From positions 1-64,000 of the forward strand of contig NZ_JYOV01000011.1 in assembly GCF_000963255.1 (NCBI RefSeq): DNA of 64,000 nucleotides, in the 5' to 3' direction. Position numbers and translations under genes: made by a program. Positions 9,651 to 17,429 of the stretch are shown piece by piece (the stretch's first letter is position 1; every line of letters begins with the position of its first letter). Source of the DNA: Streptococcus infantis (GTDB lineage: Bacteria > Bacillota > Bacilli > Lactobacillales > Streptococcaceae). The notes beneath the pieces are model-generated. The model made no database searches and was not told the DNA's origin. It saw nothing but the letters and a program-made list of their open reading frames with translations.

Positions 9651-10700
9651 ATGAAGAAACGAATTATTTTAGCATCAACAGTAGCCCTATCACTTGCCCC
9701 TACCTTGGCAACTCAAGCAGAGGAAATTGTATGGTCGCCACGTACAGTTGAGCAAATTCAAAACGATGTTGCTAAAAGCGAAAATAAAACAAGTTATACC
9801 ATTAAGTATGGAGATACCCTAAGCACAATTGCAGAGGCTTTGGGAGTAGACTTAAATGTCCTTGCAAACTTGAACAAAATCACGAATATTGATTTGATTT
9901 TCCCAGAAACTGTACTGACTACAATTGTTAACGACAATGAGGAAGTAACAGAGATTGAGGTTTATACACCTCAAGAAGTAGGTTCTGATGTAGCAAGTGC
10001 AACAGCAGACTTAACAACGAATCAAGTAACAGTAGATGACCAAACTGTACAAGTTGAAGATTTGACACAACCAGTTGCAGAAACTGAAACTGTAGCAGAA
10101 ACTACAGTTTCGTCAGAAGAAACAACGACTACAACTGCTGAGACCGCAGAAGCAACTACTGAAGCTACAACAGAAGCTGTAACAGAGGCTCCTGTAGTGG
10201 AAGAAACGACTACAACAGAAGCACCAGTTACAGAGACTGTAACAGAGGCTCAATCAGCACCATCAACTTATCAAGCTGAAGCAAGCCAAGCTTCATCAGC
10301 GACTTATGCAGCACCAGCAGCACCTGATTATGCAAGTATTGCAGCTTCAAAATCAGAAAATGCAGGTCTTCAGCCACAAACGGCTGCCTTTAAAGAGGAA
10401 GTAGCTAACTTGTTCGGAATCACATCATTTAGTGGTTACCGTCCAGGAGATAGTGGAGACCACGGAAAAGGACTTGCCATTGACTTTATGGTTCCAGTAA
10501 GTTCTGCTCTTGGTGACCAAATTGCAGATTATGCTATCCAAAATATGGCTAGCCGTGGCATCAGCTACATCATCTGGAAACAACGTTTCTATGCACCATA
10601 CGATAGCAAATACGGACCAGCCTACACTTGGAATCCAATGCCAGACCGTGGTAGTGTTACAGAAAACCACTATGACCACGTTCACGTATCGATGAACTAA
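9651..10700 (+). CDS. Secreted LysM protein with M15-like C-terminal domain
   Basis: Exported cell-wall protein, about 349 residues from the ATG at 9651. That start follows AAAAGGAG and begins a clear signal peptide (MKKRIILASTVALSLAPTLA, cleavage near TQA-EE). One LysM domain (YTIKYGDTLSTIAEALGV onward, about 43-86) should bind peptidoglycan. A long Thr/Glu/Ala-rich linker (about 95-235) follows. The C terminus has SGYRPGDSGDHGKGLAIDFM and HYDHVHVS, matching the His-x6-Asp and HxH zinc ligands of LAS/M15-type peptidases, so peptidoglycan peptide cleavage is possible. An in-frame upstream extension to 9537 lacks a ribosome site and would hide the signal peptide. Confidence 0.85.
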   Translation: MKKRIILASTVALSLAPTLATQAEEIVWSPRTVEQIQNDVAKSENKTSYTIKYGDTLSTIAEALGVDLNVLANLNKITNIDLIFPETVLTTIVNDNEEVTEIEVYTPQEVGSDVASATADLTTNQVTVDDQTVQVEDLTQPVAETETVAETTVSSEETTTTTAETAEATTEATTEAVTEAPVVEETTTTEAPVTETVTEAQSAPSTYQAEASQASSATYAAPAAPDYASIAASKSENAGLQPQTAAFKEEVANLFGITSFSGYRPGDSGDHGKGLAIDFMVPVSSALGDQIADYAIQNMASRGISYIIWKQRFYAPYDSKYGPAYTWNPMPDRGSVTENHYDHVHVSMN

Positions 10701-10708
10701 GAATAATA

Positions 10709-10742
10709 AGAAGTTGGGAACTTGAGTTTCCGCTTCTTTTTT
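10709..10742 (+). terminator. Terminator after the LysM gene
   Basis: AGAAGttGGGAAC / GTTTCCgcTTCT stem followed by a T-run, immediately after the stop codon. Confidence 0.7.
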
Positions 10743-10848
10743 TGTTATGACACACTTTCTAAGTGAAATAAAATCTAAAACACGATATAATGTAAGCGAA
10801 TACAAAACTGTCTAACGATTTTAAGCATAGAGCGAAAGGATGATAAGG

Positions 10849-11712
10849 ATGACAAACCGATTAAAAACTCCATTTGAGAAAACAAGAGATGATTTTGAAC
10901 AGGAATTTACTGGAGAAATTGTCGAACTCTTGATTTTTACCCTCCAAAATGTAAATGGGGCTGCTTCTTTAAAAGATGGGTGTCTAATGCCGTCCGTTCA
11001 TTTTAAAGCTAGTGTCAATGTCGCAACTCAGGACTTTTCTGAACTTGAAGGACGTTTGGAATGGCTCTTGACTCCAGAAGAATTTGAAGAAAAGCATTGG
11101 GGTTTTAGTTTTGAACCCTACAAAATTCATCGTATTAAATGTCAAAAACGCCCCTTCATGGAGCTAGAGCCTTATATGTCAGAAGTGGCTAACAACTGCT
11201 ACCGCTTGCTGGAATACCTAGATGACCAATCCACGGACTCTAGGTTAGAGACCTTGATTGAAAGCTATCAAAAACCTGTTATCATTCAAGACGCTCTTGG
11301 CGAGTTCACCCTAAATAGAGCCTATTCTTGGTTTGAAGGCTTCATCACCTATGAAGGCGGTAAGATTCATGCTATGTTTGATGCGGGTGCAGATGAAAGT
11401 CTTCCTCCAAGTTCTTTCAATGATTTAAAGAAATTTATGGGAACTTTCCAAGTCCATGATGCTCAGATTAAAAACTATATCGTCAAAGAATTGTGGGAAA
11501 CAGCTCAAGACTGGATTGATTCAGATGAAAATGATGTGGAGTTAACAGAAGAGTATTTTACCAACTCACTTTCCTTGAGTGAACTATCAATCAACGAAGA
11601 TGGGGAATTGACTCTCTACTATGATGATAGCGAGGAAATTTTTGCAGGCCACGCCATCGAAGTTGTCATCGATAAAGAGGGAGAAATCCTTCAAGTAGAC
11701 TTGGTAGGCTAA
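10849..11712 (+). CDS. DUF2262-like protein of unknown function
   Basis: Soluble acidic protein of 287 residues. The central/C-terminal part (TLNRAYSWFEGFITYEGGKI, then a helical stretch, ending in FAGHAIEVVIDKEGEILQVDLVG) resembles DUF2262 proteins; this is from memory of the family pattern. No catalytic motif is visible. I prefer the ATG at 10849 to that at 10840, because GAAAGGA sits eight bases before it but abuts the earlier ATG. Flanked by terminators, so monocistronic. Confidence 0.6.
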   Translation: MTNRLKTPFEKTRDDFEQEFTGEIVELLIFTLQNVNGAASLKDGCLMPSVHFKASVNVATQDFSELEGRLEWLLTPEEFEEKHWGFSFEPYKIHRIKCQKRPFMELEPYMSEVANNCYRLLEYLDDQSTDSRLETLIESYQKPVIIQDALGEFTLNRAYSWFEGFITYEGGKIHAMFDAGADESLPPSSFNDLKKFMGTFQVHDAQIKNYIVKELWETAQDWIDSDENDVELTEEYFTNSLSLSELSINEDGELTLYYDDSEEIFAGHAIEVVIDKEGEILQVDLVG

Positions 11713-11735
11713 TAGCTTGATTTTATTTAGAATAT

Positions 11736-11782
11736 AGAAGTAATAGCCTTTTGGGATTGAAACCAAGAGGCTATTTTTTCGG
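11736..11782 (+). terminator. Terminator after the DUF2262-like gene
   Basis: AATAGCCtttt...aagaGGCTATTTTTT: a 7-bp stem with a long loop, followed by six T residues. Confidence 0.65.
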
Positions 11783-11879
11783 AGTGAGCAAAATAGTTGC
11801 GTTTTTACTAAGATTGCATTATACTTGATAAGTCAACTATTGATAAATCAAATATAAAAGAAAGGAGAAAATACTAAAA

Positions 11880-12296
11880 ATGCATGAATTGCTATACCAG
11901 CTCCATTTAACAGATCAGACCATCACTCAACTTTTTGAGAAACAATTGGGAATTAGTTTGACCCGCTATCAAATCCTGCAGTTTTTACTGCAACAGTCAC
12001 CCTGTAACCAGATTGCCGTTCAGGAGAAGTTACAGATTGACCAGGCAGCCTTGACCCGTCATTTTAAGATACTGGAGTCAGAGGGCTATGTCAGTCGCAA
12101 TCGGAATCCAATCAATCAGCGAGAAGTCTTAGTTGAATTAACCCAAGAAGCCAAGAATCAACTCTTGGTCAATCCGCCTAAACATCACTTGCGAGTGAAG
12201 GAGCAGATGGAGAACATCTTATCCTCTACTGAGCAGCAAGACCTGATAGCTTTGTTGACAAAACTAGTATCAGGATTAGAAAAAATAGAATTTTAA
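11880..12296 (+). CDS. MarR family transcriptional regulator
   Basis: Winged-helix DNA-binding protein of 138 residues. The recognition region CNQIAVQEKLQIDQAALTRH (about 42-61) and the wing EGYVSRNRNPINQREVLVELT (about 69-89) are typical MarR. A ribosome site AGGAGA precedes the ATG. It ends ten bases before the DUF1304 membrane gene, so it probably controls that gene and itself. The ligand is unknown. Confidence 0.88.
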   Translation: MHELLYQLHLTDQTITQLFEKQLGISLTRYQILQFLLQQSPCNQIAVQEKLQIDQAALTRHFKILESEGYVSRNRNPINQREVLVELTQEAKNQLLVNPPKHHLRVKEQMENILSSTEQQDLIALLTKLVSGLEKIEF

Positions 12297-12306
12297 GGAG
12301 AAAACG

Positions 12307-12669
12307 ATGTCAATCATTACTACTATTTTAGCAACTATTGTTGCCCTCGAACATTTTTATATCTTTTATTTGGAAAGTATAGCAACCCAATCAGACGCCA
12401 CCAGTCGAGTCTTTAATATGGAAATGGAAGAGTTGACTCGACCATCTGTAACCTCACTTTTCAAAAACCAAGGAATTTATAATGCCTTGATTGGGGTATT
12501 TCTTATTTACGGAATTTATTTCTCACATAGCTTAGAAATCGTAACAATCTTTGTTTTATTTGTCATAGGAGCAGCTACTTATGGTGCCTTAACAGCAGAT
12601 AAAAAAATCATTCTCAAGCAAGGTGGCCCAGCAATCTTAGCACTCTTGAGTATCCTTTTCTTGAGATAA
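12307..12669 (+). CDS. DUF1304 membrane protein
   Basis: Small integral membrane protein of 120 residues with four hydrophobic helices. The motif FKNQGIYNALIGVFLIYGI (about 57-75) is the DUF1304 signature, and the first helix has ATIVALEHFYIFYLE. Function is unknown. Co-transcription with the upstream MarR regulator (ten-base gap, RBS AAGGAG) suggests a regulated transport or stress role. Confidence 0.85.
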   Translation: MSIITTILATIVALEHFYIFYLESIATQSDATSRVFNMEMEELTRPSVTSLFKNQGIYNALIGVFLIYGIYFSHSLEIVTIFVLFVIGAATYGALTADKKIILKQGGPAILALLSILFLR

Positions 12670-12672
12670 AAA

Positions 12673-12708
12673 CAACCAGCACTTTCTATTGAAGGTGCTG
12701 GTTTTAAT
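12673..12708 (+). terminator. Terminator after the MarR/DUF1304 operon
   Basis: AACCAGCAC / GTGCTGGTT stem followed by TTTTAAT. It lies between convergent genes and may serve both. Confidence 0.75.
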
Positions 12709-12716
12709 CATTCACA

Positions 12717-13574
12717 TTAAACTTTTCTCCGCTTGATTTCGAGTAATCTTTGATAAAAGAAGAATTGACTACTATAGATATAAGGGAAAGTAGGGATGCT
12801 CGCAATTCCGAAACTGATCCAGATAAGGAGATACCAAGGAAGTAGCTGTAAATCAAGAACGAAGCGTTGGAACTTATAGCCTTTCATAAGGAAGCGACTG
12901 GTTTTGAGTACACGACTTGGCTTGGCAATTCCAATTGCAAGGGTATCACATAGGAGCAGCTCTACTTGGGAATAAGCGTAGTATTGCGGCAGATAGGCAA
13001 TGGTTCCCAAAATCATCAGAAAGACGCTACCAAAGAAGTAGAGTGCAAAAGTGAGCAGAAAATGTTCGATATCTGAATTGGTGACGTCTACGGCTGGAAA
13101 TTCGGGATGAAGTTCTACAAATTTACGAGCCATGGCACTGCTATAAAAGAGCAAGTAGACACCAAAAAGATTAGGGATGCTCCACAAAAAGAGATAGAAA
13201 CGCTTGAGCAAGAGAGTCAGAAAGGTCTGGGTGAAGAAGCGGTTGTCAAGTAAGGACAGGCTATCTTTAAAGGAAAGCTCTATCTCGGAAATTCTGTAAA
13301 GATTAATGGTTGTAAACAGAGCACCAGCTAGGATAATAGAACTTGTAAATCCGACTGCTAGAGGAAAGAGTGAAGACTGGATCAAGCTCATCAAAAAAGT
13401 AAAGAAGGATTGCTCAAGAATTCCCTCATCAAGTAGGGATAAAGGTCTGATAAAGCTGGATAGAATCAAGAAAATGCTTGGTAATAAAAAGACAAGCAAT
13501 AAACGTGGATGTTCAGCTTGAAACTGTTTAGCTTGTTGACGAACTTCTTTTAAATCAATTTTTGGGTATTTCAT
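12717..13574 (-). CDS. DUF975 family membrane protein
   Basis: Multi-pass membrane protein of 285 residues with about six hydrophobic helices. The C-terminal segment LKTSRFLMKGYKFQRFVLDL followed by LPWYLLIWISFGI is the DUF975 hallmark. Function is unknown. I use the ATG at 13574 (MKYPKIDL). An ATG at 13601 would add nine residues, but those codons lie beyond the proposed attachment core and would be phage DNA. A TGGTATAAT extended -10 sits only a few bases before the chosen start, so the mRNA may be nearly leaderless. This is the last host gene before the prophage. Confidence 0.8.
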   Translation of the reverse strand: MKYPKIDLKEVRQQAKQFQAEHPRLLLVFLLPSIFLILSSFIRPLSLLDEGILEQSFFTFLMSLIQSSLFPLAVGFTSSIILAGALFTTINLYRISEIELSFKDSLSLLDNRFFTQTFLTLLLKRFYLFLWSIPNLFGVYLLFYSSAMARKFVELHPEFPAVDVTNSDIEHFLLTFALYFFGSVFLMILGTIAYLPQYYAYSQVELLLCDTLAIGIAKPSRVLKTSRFLMKGYKFQRFVLDLQLLPWYLLIWISFGIASIPTFPYIYSSQFFFYQRLLEIKRRKV

Positions 13575-13581
13575 TCTTTCA

Positions 13582-13591
13582 TTATACCATA
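13582..13591. other. Candidate attL core
   Basis: TTATACCATA here is repeated exactly at 46369-46378, at the other prophage boundary. Both copies lie outside paired TGAATACGA repeats, as the core of a lambda-type attachment site should. The match is short, so the exact crossover is uncertain. Confidence 0.4.
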
Positions 13592-13651
13592 AATAGTACA
13601 TAGCTTGCTAATCCTTTGAAACCAGTGGACTTCTAGCGTGTTAACCAAAAG

Positions 13652-13672
13652 TGAATACGATATTGAATACGA
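13652..13672 (+). repeat. Paired TGAATACGA repeats, left end (integrase arm-site candidates)
   Basis: TGAATACGA occurs at 13652-13660 and 13664-13672, a 12-base period. The same pair with the same period occurs at 46247-46267. They lie just past the integrase stop and are probably arm-type binding sites for the integrase N-terminal domain. Confidence 0.6.
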
Positions 13673-13680
13673 CTTTACTT

Positions 13681-14826
13681 TTAGCTGGAGCGGATGAAAT
13701 CCATGAGCTGGTCAACGACTTCAACACGTTGATTATCATTGATGTGGGTATACATATCAAGAGTGATTTGAACATTATTGTGACCGAGTCTATCTGAAAT
13801 AATTTTTGCTGTAACACCAGCTTCAAACAGAAGAGAAGCATGTGTATGCCTAAATCCGTGAGGCGAAATTTTTTTAAGCTTATTGTGTTTACGAAAGAAT
13901 CTGCTAAGTTTCACTTTCATAGTTGCAGCTAAAAGCCATCCACCGCTATTATTTGTAAAGATATAATTCGAATCATGTTTGTAAGGCACACCAGCCTGGA
14001 AATATTCTTTTATTTGCTGTCGTTTCCAGAGTTTCAAAACATTCAGAGTTTCATCATCTAAGGTGATAACCCTCTTACTCCTTTTGGTTTTAGGATCCTG
14101 AACAGTTTGTTTTTTACCAATCACGACAGCCGTGCGAGAAATGCTTAACCGTTTATTTTCAAAGTCAACATCTGACCACATGAGGCCGATTGCTTCTCCA
14201 GTTCTCAATCCAGAAAAAGCGAGTAAGTGAAAAAAGGTATAGTCTACTGGCTTACAATTTGCTTTGGAAACTGTAAGAAAATCCGTTAGCTCCTGCTTTG
14301 TATAGTAGTTCTCTTTGACCTTTAAGGGCTTATTTTTAGGCTTGATAATCTTGTCTAAAGGATTTGACTTAATGATGTCAAGAGAAGCGGCATACTTGAA
14401 AATACGGCTGATGACAGAGTAGTAATTAGAATATAGGATATAGCGTTTACTTAACTTGATAGCAACCTTTTGACAATAAGCTACACTGATTTGCTGAATC
14501 TTCATATCTGTAAAATATGAGTCAATCATAACATTAAGTTTCTTCTTAGTGTTCTGATAAGTTGTTGGTTTTACAGTGCTCTTGTAGCTTTCAAGCCATA
14601 GCTCAGCAACTTCAGCGAATGTAGGGTTCTGGAAATCTGCATTACTTGAAAAACCATTCTCTTCAACATCTAAGAGAAGATCACGTTCGGCTGCCTTGGC
14701 CTCTTTGATGGTCTTAAAACCACGGCGTGTTGTGCGTTTTTCTTTTCCAGTTGCAGGGTCTATGCCCAGGTATGTTTGAAAGAGATATCTAGTCTCTCCT
14801 TTTTTTGTAATGTATTTTTTTATCAT
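13681..14826 (-). CDS. int: Prophage integrase, tyrosine recombinase
   Basis: Site-specific recombinase of 381 residues that inserts and, with an excisionase, removes the phage. An N-terminal AP2-like arm-binding domain (about 4-50, GETRYLFQTYLGIDPATGKE) is followed by a SAM-like core-binding domain (about 65-150) and the catalytic domain. Active-site residues are visible: Arg208 (SGLRTGE), His323 and Arg326 (HGFRH), His349 (LGHNN) and nucleophile Tyr359 (LDMYTHI). A lysine in the DPKTKRSKR hairpin completes the set. It is the outermost left phage gene, transcribed toward attL, the usual streptococcal phage arrangement. Confidence 0.95.
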   Translation of the reverse strand: MIKKYITKKGETRYLFQTYLGIDPATGKEKRTTRRGFKTIKEAKAAERDLLLDVEENGFSSNADFQNPTFAEVAELWLESYKSTVKPTTYQNTKKKLNVMIDSYFTDMKIQQISVAYCQKVAIKLSKRYILYSNYYSVISRIFKYAASLDIIKSNPLDKIIKPKNKPLKVKENYYTKQELTDFLTVSKANCKPVDYTFFHLLAFSGLRTGEAIGLMWSDVDFENKRLSISRTAVVIGKKQTVQDPKTKRSKRVITLDDETLNVLKLWKRQQIKEYFQAGVPYKHDSNYIFTNNSGGWLLAATMKVKLSRFFRKHNKLKKISPHGFRHTHASLLFEAGVTAKIISDRLGHNNVQITLDMYTHINDNQRVEVVDQLMDFIRSS

Positions 14827-14912
14827 AAAAAGTCCTTTCTTTTCGATTGCTTGCCCGCATAGTTGAAAAGGTGCAGAATTTATGATAAACTATAGTTGTA
14901 TTTTTTTATCAT
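14811..14912. repeat. Short tandem duplication around the int start
   Basis: TGTATTTTTTTATCAT at 14811-14826, which includes the int start codon, recurs at 14897-14912. A following TTTTC-ATTGCTTGC segment is also shared once a 13-base gap is allowed. This looks like an old local duplication with a deletion in the second copy. Confidence 0.6.
14848..14866 (+). repeat. TGCTTGCCCGCATAGTTGA element, copy 1
   Basis: Exactly repeated at 18805-18823; the 16-base core TTGCCCGCATAGTTGA recurs inverted at 46217-46232. All three copies are inside the prophage. If TTGCCC is read as a -35, a CAGAAT lies 17 bases downstream, so this may be a promoter or regulator site. It lies just upstream of int. Confidence 0.6.
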
Positions 14913-14945
14913 CTTTTCCATTGCTTGCTATATGGAAGATTGAAA

Positions 14946-14990
14946 CCTCACACTCAAAGATGGCCGTCGGAGAGTGTGAGGATTTTTTTT
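14946..14990 (+). terminator. Strong hairpin terminator reading rightward
   Basis: CCTCACACTC / GAGTGTGAGG (10-bp perfect stem) followed by eight T residues. No protein gene on the plus strand ends here, so it would stop a short transcript starting near 14890. On the minus strand it follows the lipoprotein stop but lacks a good T-run. Confidence 0.7.
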
Positions 14991-15528
14991 ATTCTACGAT
15001 GATTTCGCCAACAGGAATAATATCTTTCTGTTTTGAAGATTTAGCGATTAGGTCGTATTGGTCAGCAGATTTTTCGTAACCGAGGGAAAGAGTAGCATTC
15101 TCGTCGGGTAGCTTTTTAGCAAATTCAGAAATAGACATACGAAGCAAAGTGATTGCATTTTTCTGGTCAGTAGTAGCGGAATTTGATTGGACTGCACCAA
15201 GAGCTTCTTTGGCCTTATCTTTAGCCGTTCCAGTTATCAAAATCATGATAGTATCATGTGGTTCAGATGAGTCTGAATCGATTACATTATTTTGAATCTT
15301 TACGCTTATTGCTCCAGTTGATTCAGGATCTAATTTTGATTTGATTTCAGAGATTAACTCATCATATTTGCTGTTATCTACTTTGGCTTTTGTATCTGTT
15401 GAAGTAGTGTTTTTTTGCTCCGTTTTAGATTGCTCAGTATTACCTTTTGAAGTTGACTGACTATTAGAACATGCTACTAAAACAGTAGCGGAAAGCAAGA
15501 TAGTTGTTGTAGTTAGTAGTTTTTTCAT
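14989..15528 (-). CDS. Prophage lipoprotein of the lysogeny module
   Basis: Secreted lipoprotein of 179 residues. The signal peptide (MKKLLTTTTILLSATVLVAC) ends in a lipobox with Cys20. A Ser/Thr/Lys-rich tether (about 21-50) leads to a soluble domain of unrecognised family. It lies between int and the repressor and is transcribed with the lysogenic genes, so it is probably made in the lysogen. Lipoproteins in this position in other streptococcal phages (for example Ltp of TP-J34) block superinfection. That role is an inference from location and architecture only. Confidence 0.7.
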   Translation of the reverse strand: MKKLLTTTTILLSATVLVACSNSQSTSKGNTEQSKTEQKNTTSTDTKAKVDNSKYDELISEIKSKLDPESTGAISVKIQNNVIDSDSSEPHDTIMILITGTAKDKAKEALGAVQSNSATTDQKNAITLLRMSISEFAKKLPDENATLSLGYEKSADQYDLIAKSSKQKDIIPVGEIIVE

Positions 15529-15572
15529 GGATATTCTCCTTTTTTAATTTACTGTCTTTATAGAGTCTTTTG

Positions 15573-15779
15573 TTATTCGGATTTTTTTGATAAGTGTTGT
15601 TGAATAATTAAGGCTACATTGGCTTTTTCTTCTTCGGTCATAGGAGGTTCGTTTGGATCGTCTACCGAAAACTCGATAGCATGCCACTTATCATTGACTC
15701 TAATCCACTCTCTTCGTCTATGACATTGACAATCCAGGTTGTGTTTAATCACTTCCATTGGTCTGCTTTCGTCACTCAT
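15573..15779 (-). CDS. Small lysogeny-module protein, unknown
   Basis: A 68-residue acidic protein beginning one base after the repressor stop, so translationally coupled to it. It has a Cys-x-Cys-His cluster (LDCQCHRRREWI, about 15-26) that could bind metal, and an acidic Pro-rich middle. No family recognised. Confidence 0.6.
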   Translation of the reverse strand: MSDESRPMEVIKHNLDCQCHRRREWIRVNDKWHAIEFSVDDPNEPPMTEEEKANVALIIQQHLSKKSE

Positions 15780-15780
15780 G

Positions 15781-16551
15781 TTATTTCTCCCTGTACAAAT
15801 CCACTACTTCGCCTATAATTCGGAAGTCTGTTTCTGGGGTGATTGGCATATCTTTGTACGCTGGGTTCAAGCTATGTAGGTATGCCTGTTCTTTATCGAT
15901 GACAAGCTGCTTGATATAAGCATCACCGTTGTAGTTGAATACTCCAATAACACCGTTATTTAAGTCCACGCTGGTTTGGATAAAGACAAGGTCGCCATCG
16001 TGGTAGTCAGGCTCCATAGAGTCCCCTTTGATTGGGATGACAAAATCGGTATCAACATCTACTGGCAACTCAATCCGTTCCACTCGAACATCGTTCAAAT
16101 ACTGCCCTGTACCTGCAGAAGCTGGGTGGTCGTAGTAGTCGTAACTGTAGAGCTGAATGACTTCCGATACTTCGGTTATCTTCGTTTCTTCTTCGTTTTT
16201 TTGACTCTCCAGAAGCTCCTCAGACGTTCGTAGCACGATTTTTTTATTTTGGGTGGTTAATTGTACCACTTTATCTGTAATCTGCTGAGTGAGTAAATCC
16301 GAAGCGTATGGGAGTGAGTTGGTGGATTCTACTGCATTTTTTGAGACAGCAGGAAAGAAATCATCAATCGAAACATCAAATATATCACATAACTTAAAAA
16401 GCATATCTTGATTTGCTTTTCTTTCTCCTTTTTCGTATCGACTGATTGTTTGTTTTGTAGTATTCAATCTTTTTGCAAGCTCATCTTGAGTAAAACTGGC
16501 TGATTTTCGAAAGGTTTTAATTTGGTTTCCAATGTATTTTTTCAAATCCAT
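15781..16551 (-). CDS. CI-like phage repressor with S24 self-cleavage domain
   Basis: Maintains lysogeny by binding operators of the early promoters. A 256-residue LexA/CI-type protein: N-terminal XRE helix-turn-helix (about 8-62, FTQDELAKRLNTTKQTISRYEKG), linker, then an S24 peptidase domain. Cleavage site Ala146-Gly147 (PASAGTG), nucleophile Ser178 (IKGDSMEP) and general base Lys214 (AYIKQL) are all present. RecA-stimulated autocleavage and SOS induction are therefore expected. It has its own promoter overlapping an operator and is followed by two further lysogeny genes. Confidence 0.93.
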   Translation of the reverse strand: MDLKKYIGNQIKTFRKSASFTQDELAKRLNTTKQTISRYEKGERKANQDMLFKLCDIFDVSIDDFFPAVSKNAVESTNSLPYASDLLTQQITDKVVQLTTQNKKIVLRTSEELLESQKNEEETKITEVSEVIQLYSYDYYDHPASAGTGQYLNDVRVERIELPVDVDTDFVIPIKGDSMEPDYHDGDLVFIQTSVDLNNGVIGVFNYNGDAYIKQLVIDKEQAYLHSLNPAYKDMPITPETDFRIIGEVVDLYREK

Positions 16552-16586
16552 GTTCCGTACCTCAATTTCAGTAATTCTATAAGTAG

Positions 16587-16616
16587 ATTATATAAAAAAG
16601 TCACCGAAAACGCAAC
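16587..16616 (-). promoter_or_regulatory. Repressor promoter with operator O1 in the spacer
   Basis: On the minus strand TTGCGT (16610-16615), 17-base spacer, TATAAT (16587-16592). The site GTCACCGAAAACGCAAC (16600-16616) overlaps the -35 and spacer, so the repressor probably regulates its own transcription. Confidence 0.75.
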
Positions 16617-16643
16617 TTTTTTTACTTTTTAATCAAAATACTG

Positions 16644-16672
16644 TTGACTAGTCACCAAAATGGTGATATAAT
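16644..16672 (+). promoter_or_regulatory. Early lytic promoter with operator O2 in the spacer
   Basis: TTGACT (16644-16649), 17 bases, TATAAT (16667-16672), nearly consensus. The spacer is almost entirely GTCACCAAAATGGTGAT (16651-16667), an inverted repeat (TCACC/GGTGA). This is the main switch toward lytic growth, back to back with the repressor promoter. Confidence 0.85.
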
Positions 16673-16719
16673 TAAATCAAGCTTAAGGAAATAACAAAAA
16701 CAAACCGGAGGGAAACAAC

Positions 16720-16995
16720 ATGAATAAAGGACTTACAACACAAGAACAAATCGCACTAGCAAAAGAAATCTTACAAGTTAAGAACCGTAGAGAACGCTCA
16801 CTTAAATTAGGAGAAATCCTAGATCGTGAAAAACTATCGTCAGATGATATGTACGAATTGTACAACACACTACTGACGGCCATCAGAGTTTACGGAGACG
16901 TTATCGGATTTGACGACAAAGATTTTCAGGAAATGGCTCTTACAATCTTAGTTCTTGAAAAGGTTGAAGAAGCGAAAGAAGCTAGGGTAGCGTAG
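16720..16995 (+). CDS. First early phage gene, unknown function
   Basis: A 91-residue, largely helical protein rich in Lys, Glu and Leu, directly downstream of the early promoter with ribosome site GGAGG. It is in the position where Cro is usually found, but I see no clear helix-turn-helix. It could be a small regulator or antirepressor-like protein; no family recognised. Confidence 0.65.
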   Translation: MNKGLTTQEQIALAKEILQVKNRRERSLKLGEILDREKLSSDDMYELYNTLLTAIRVYGDVIGFDDKDFQEMALTILVLEKVEEAKEARVA

Positions 16996-17018
16996 AGAGG
17001 TGCGATTCCTCTCCTAGC
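16981..17018 (+). other. Nested hairpin resembling a tRNA T-arm
   Basis: GAGAGG-TGCGATT-CCTCTC (16995-17013) is a 6-bp stem with a seven-base loop, enclosed by GCTAG/CTAGC (16981-16985/17014-17018). It overlaps the 3' end of the preceding gene. The T-arm likeness is superficial because no D-arm or anticodon arm fits; there is no T-run, so it is not a classic terminator. Confidence 0.4.
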
Positions 17019-17060
17019 TATTGCTCATAGAGCGAAAATAATAGAGAAAGGAGTAGGAAA

Positions 17061-17216
17061 ATGAGACCAAGACGGTATCCGTATAGTGGGAAAAGAAAAA
17101 AGCAATCTGATAGACAGATTGCTAAGTTAAAAAGAGATATTGATGTAAATCGTACAAATATATCATCTTTAAAATTCGCTATAGAAACTTTAAGTAACCA
17201 TCAGAATTATCGATAA
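17061..17216 (+). CDS. Small basic phage protein
   Basis: A 51-residue protein starting MRPRRYPYSGKRKKQS, with ATG preceded by AAAGGAG at good spacing. The N terminus is strongly basic; the rest is a likely single helix (KLKRDIDVNRTNISSLKFAI). Its last 38 bases overlap, head to head, the 3' end of the minus-strand gene at 17179-17403. Function unknown. Confidence 0.6.
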   Translation: MRPRRYPYSGKRKKQSDRQIAKLKRDIDVNRTNISSLKFAIETLSNHQNYR

Positions 17217-17403
17217 CTTGATAACCTTGAGCGGTTGCTTCTTCGATAATTTCAGCTTTAGACATTTCAAAATCAGATAACTGAATTACTGCGCTAGGTT
17301 TATCAGTAGTCGACTCTGAAAAATTAGATAATAGAATATTATCGAGATTTTCCCAGGTTAGTTTCTTAACAACGTGGTTTGGCTTATGGCTAAGCTTACT
17401 CAT
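17179..17403 (-). CDS. Lone minus-strand phage gene in the early region
   Basis: A 74-residue protein with an excellent ribosome site (AAGGAGG). It is transcribed against the surrounding early genes. An operator-like sequence matching the repressor sites lies in its presumed promoter, so it is probably silent in the lysogen. The sequence (SKAEIIEEATAQGYQVID) suggests a small mixed alpha/beta fold; no family recognised. Confidence 0.6.
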   Translation of the reverse strand: MSKLSHKPNHVVKKLTWENLDNILLSNFSESTTDKPSAVIQLSDFEMSKAEIIEEATAQGYQVIDNSDGYLKFL

Positions 17404-17429
17404 TTTTTGAACCTCCTTCTGTTGAAATT

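Noticed and set aside
14882..15079. A 65-residue plus-strand frame beginning after copy 1 of the TTGCCC motif
   Set aside because: It runs through a strong terminator and then antisense to the lipoprotein gene. Composition is not protein-like.
16981..17018. A possible tRNA gene, suggested by GGTGCGATTCC
   Set aside because: Only a T-arm-like hairpin is present. No D-arm, anticodon arm or seven-base acceptor stem can be formed.
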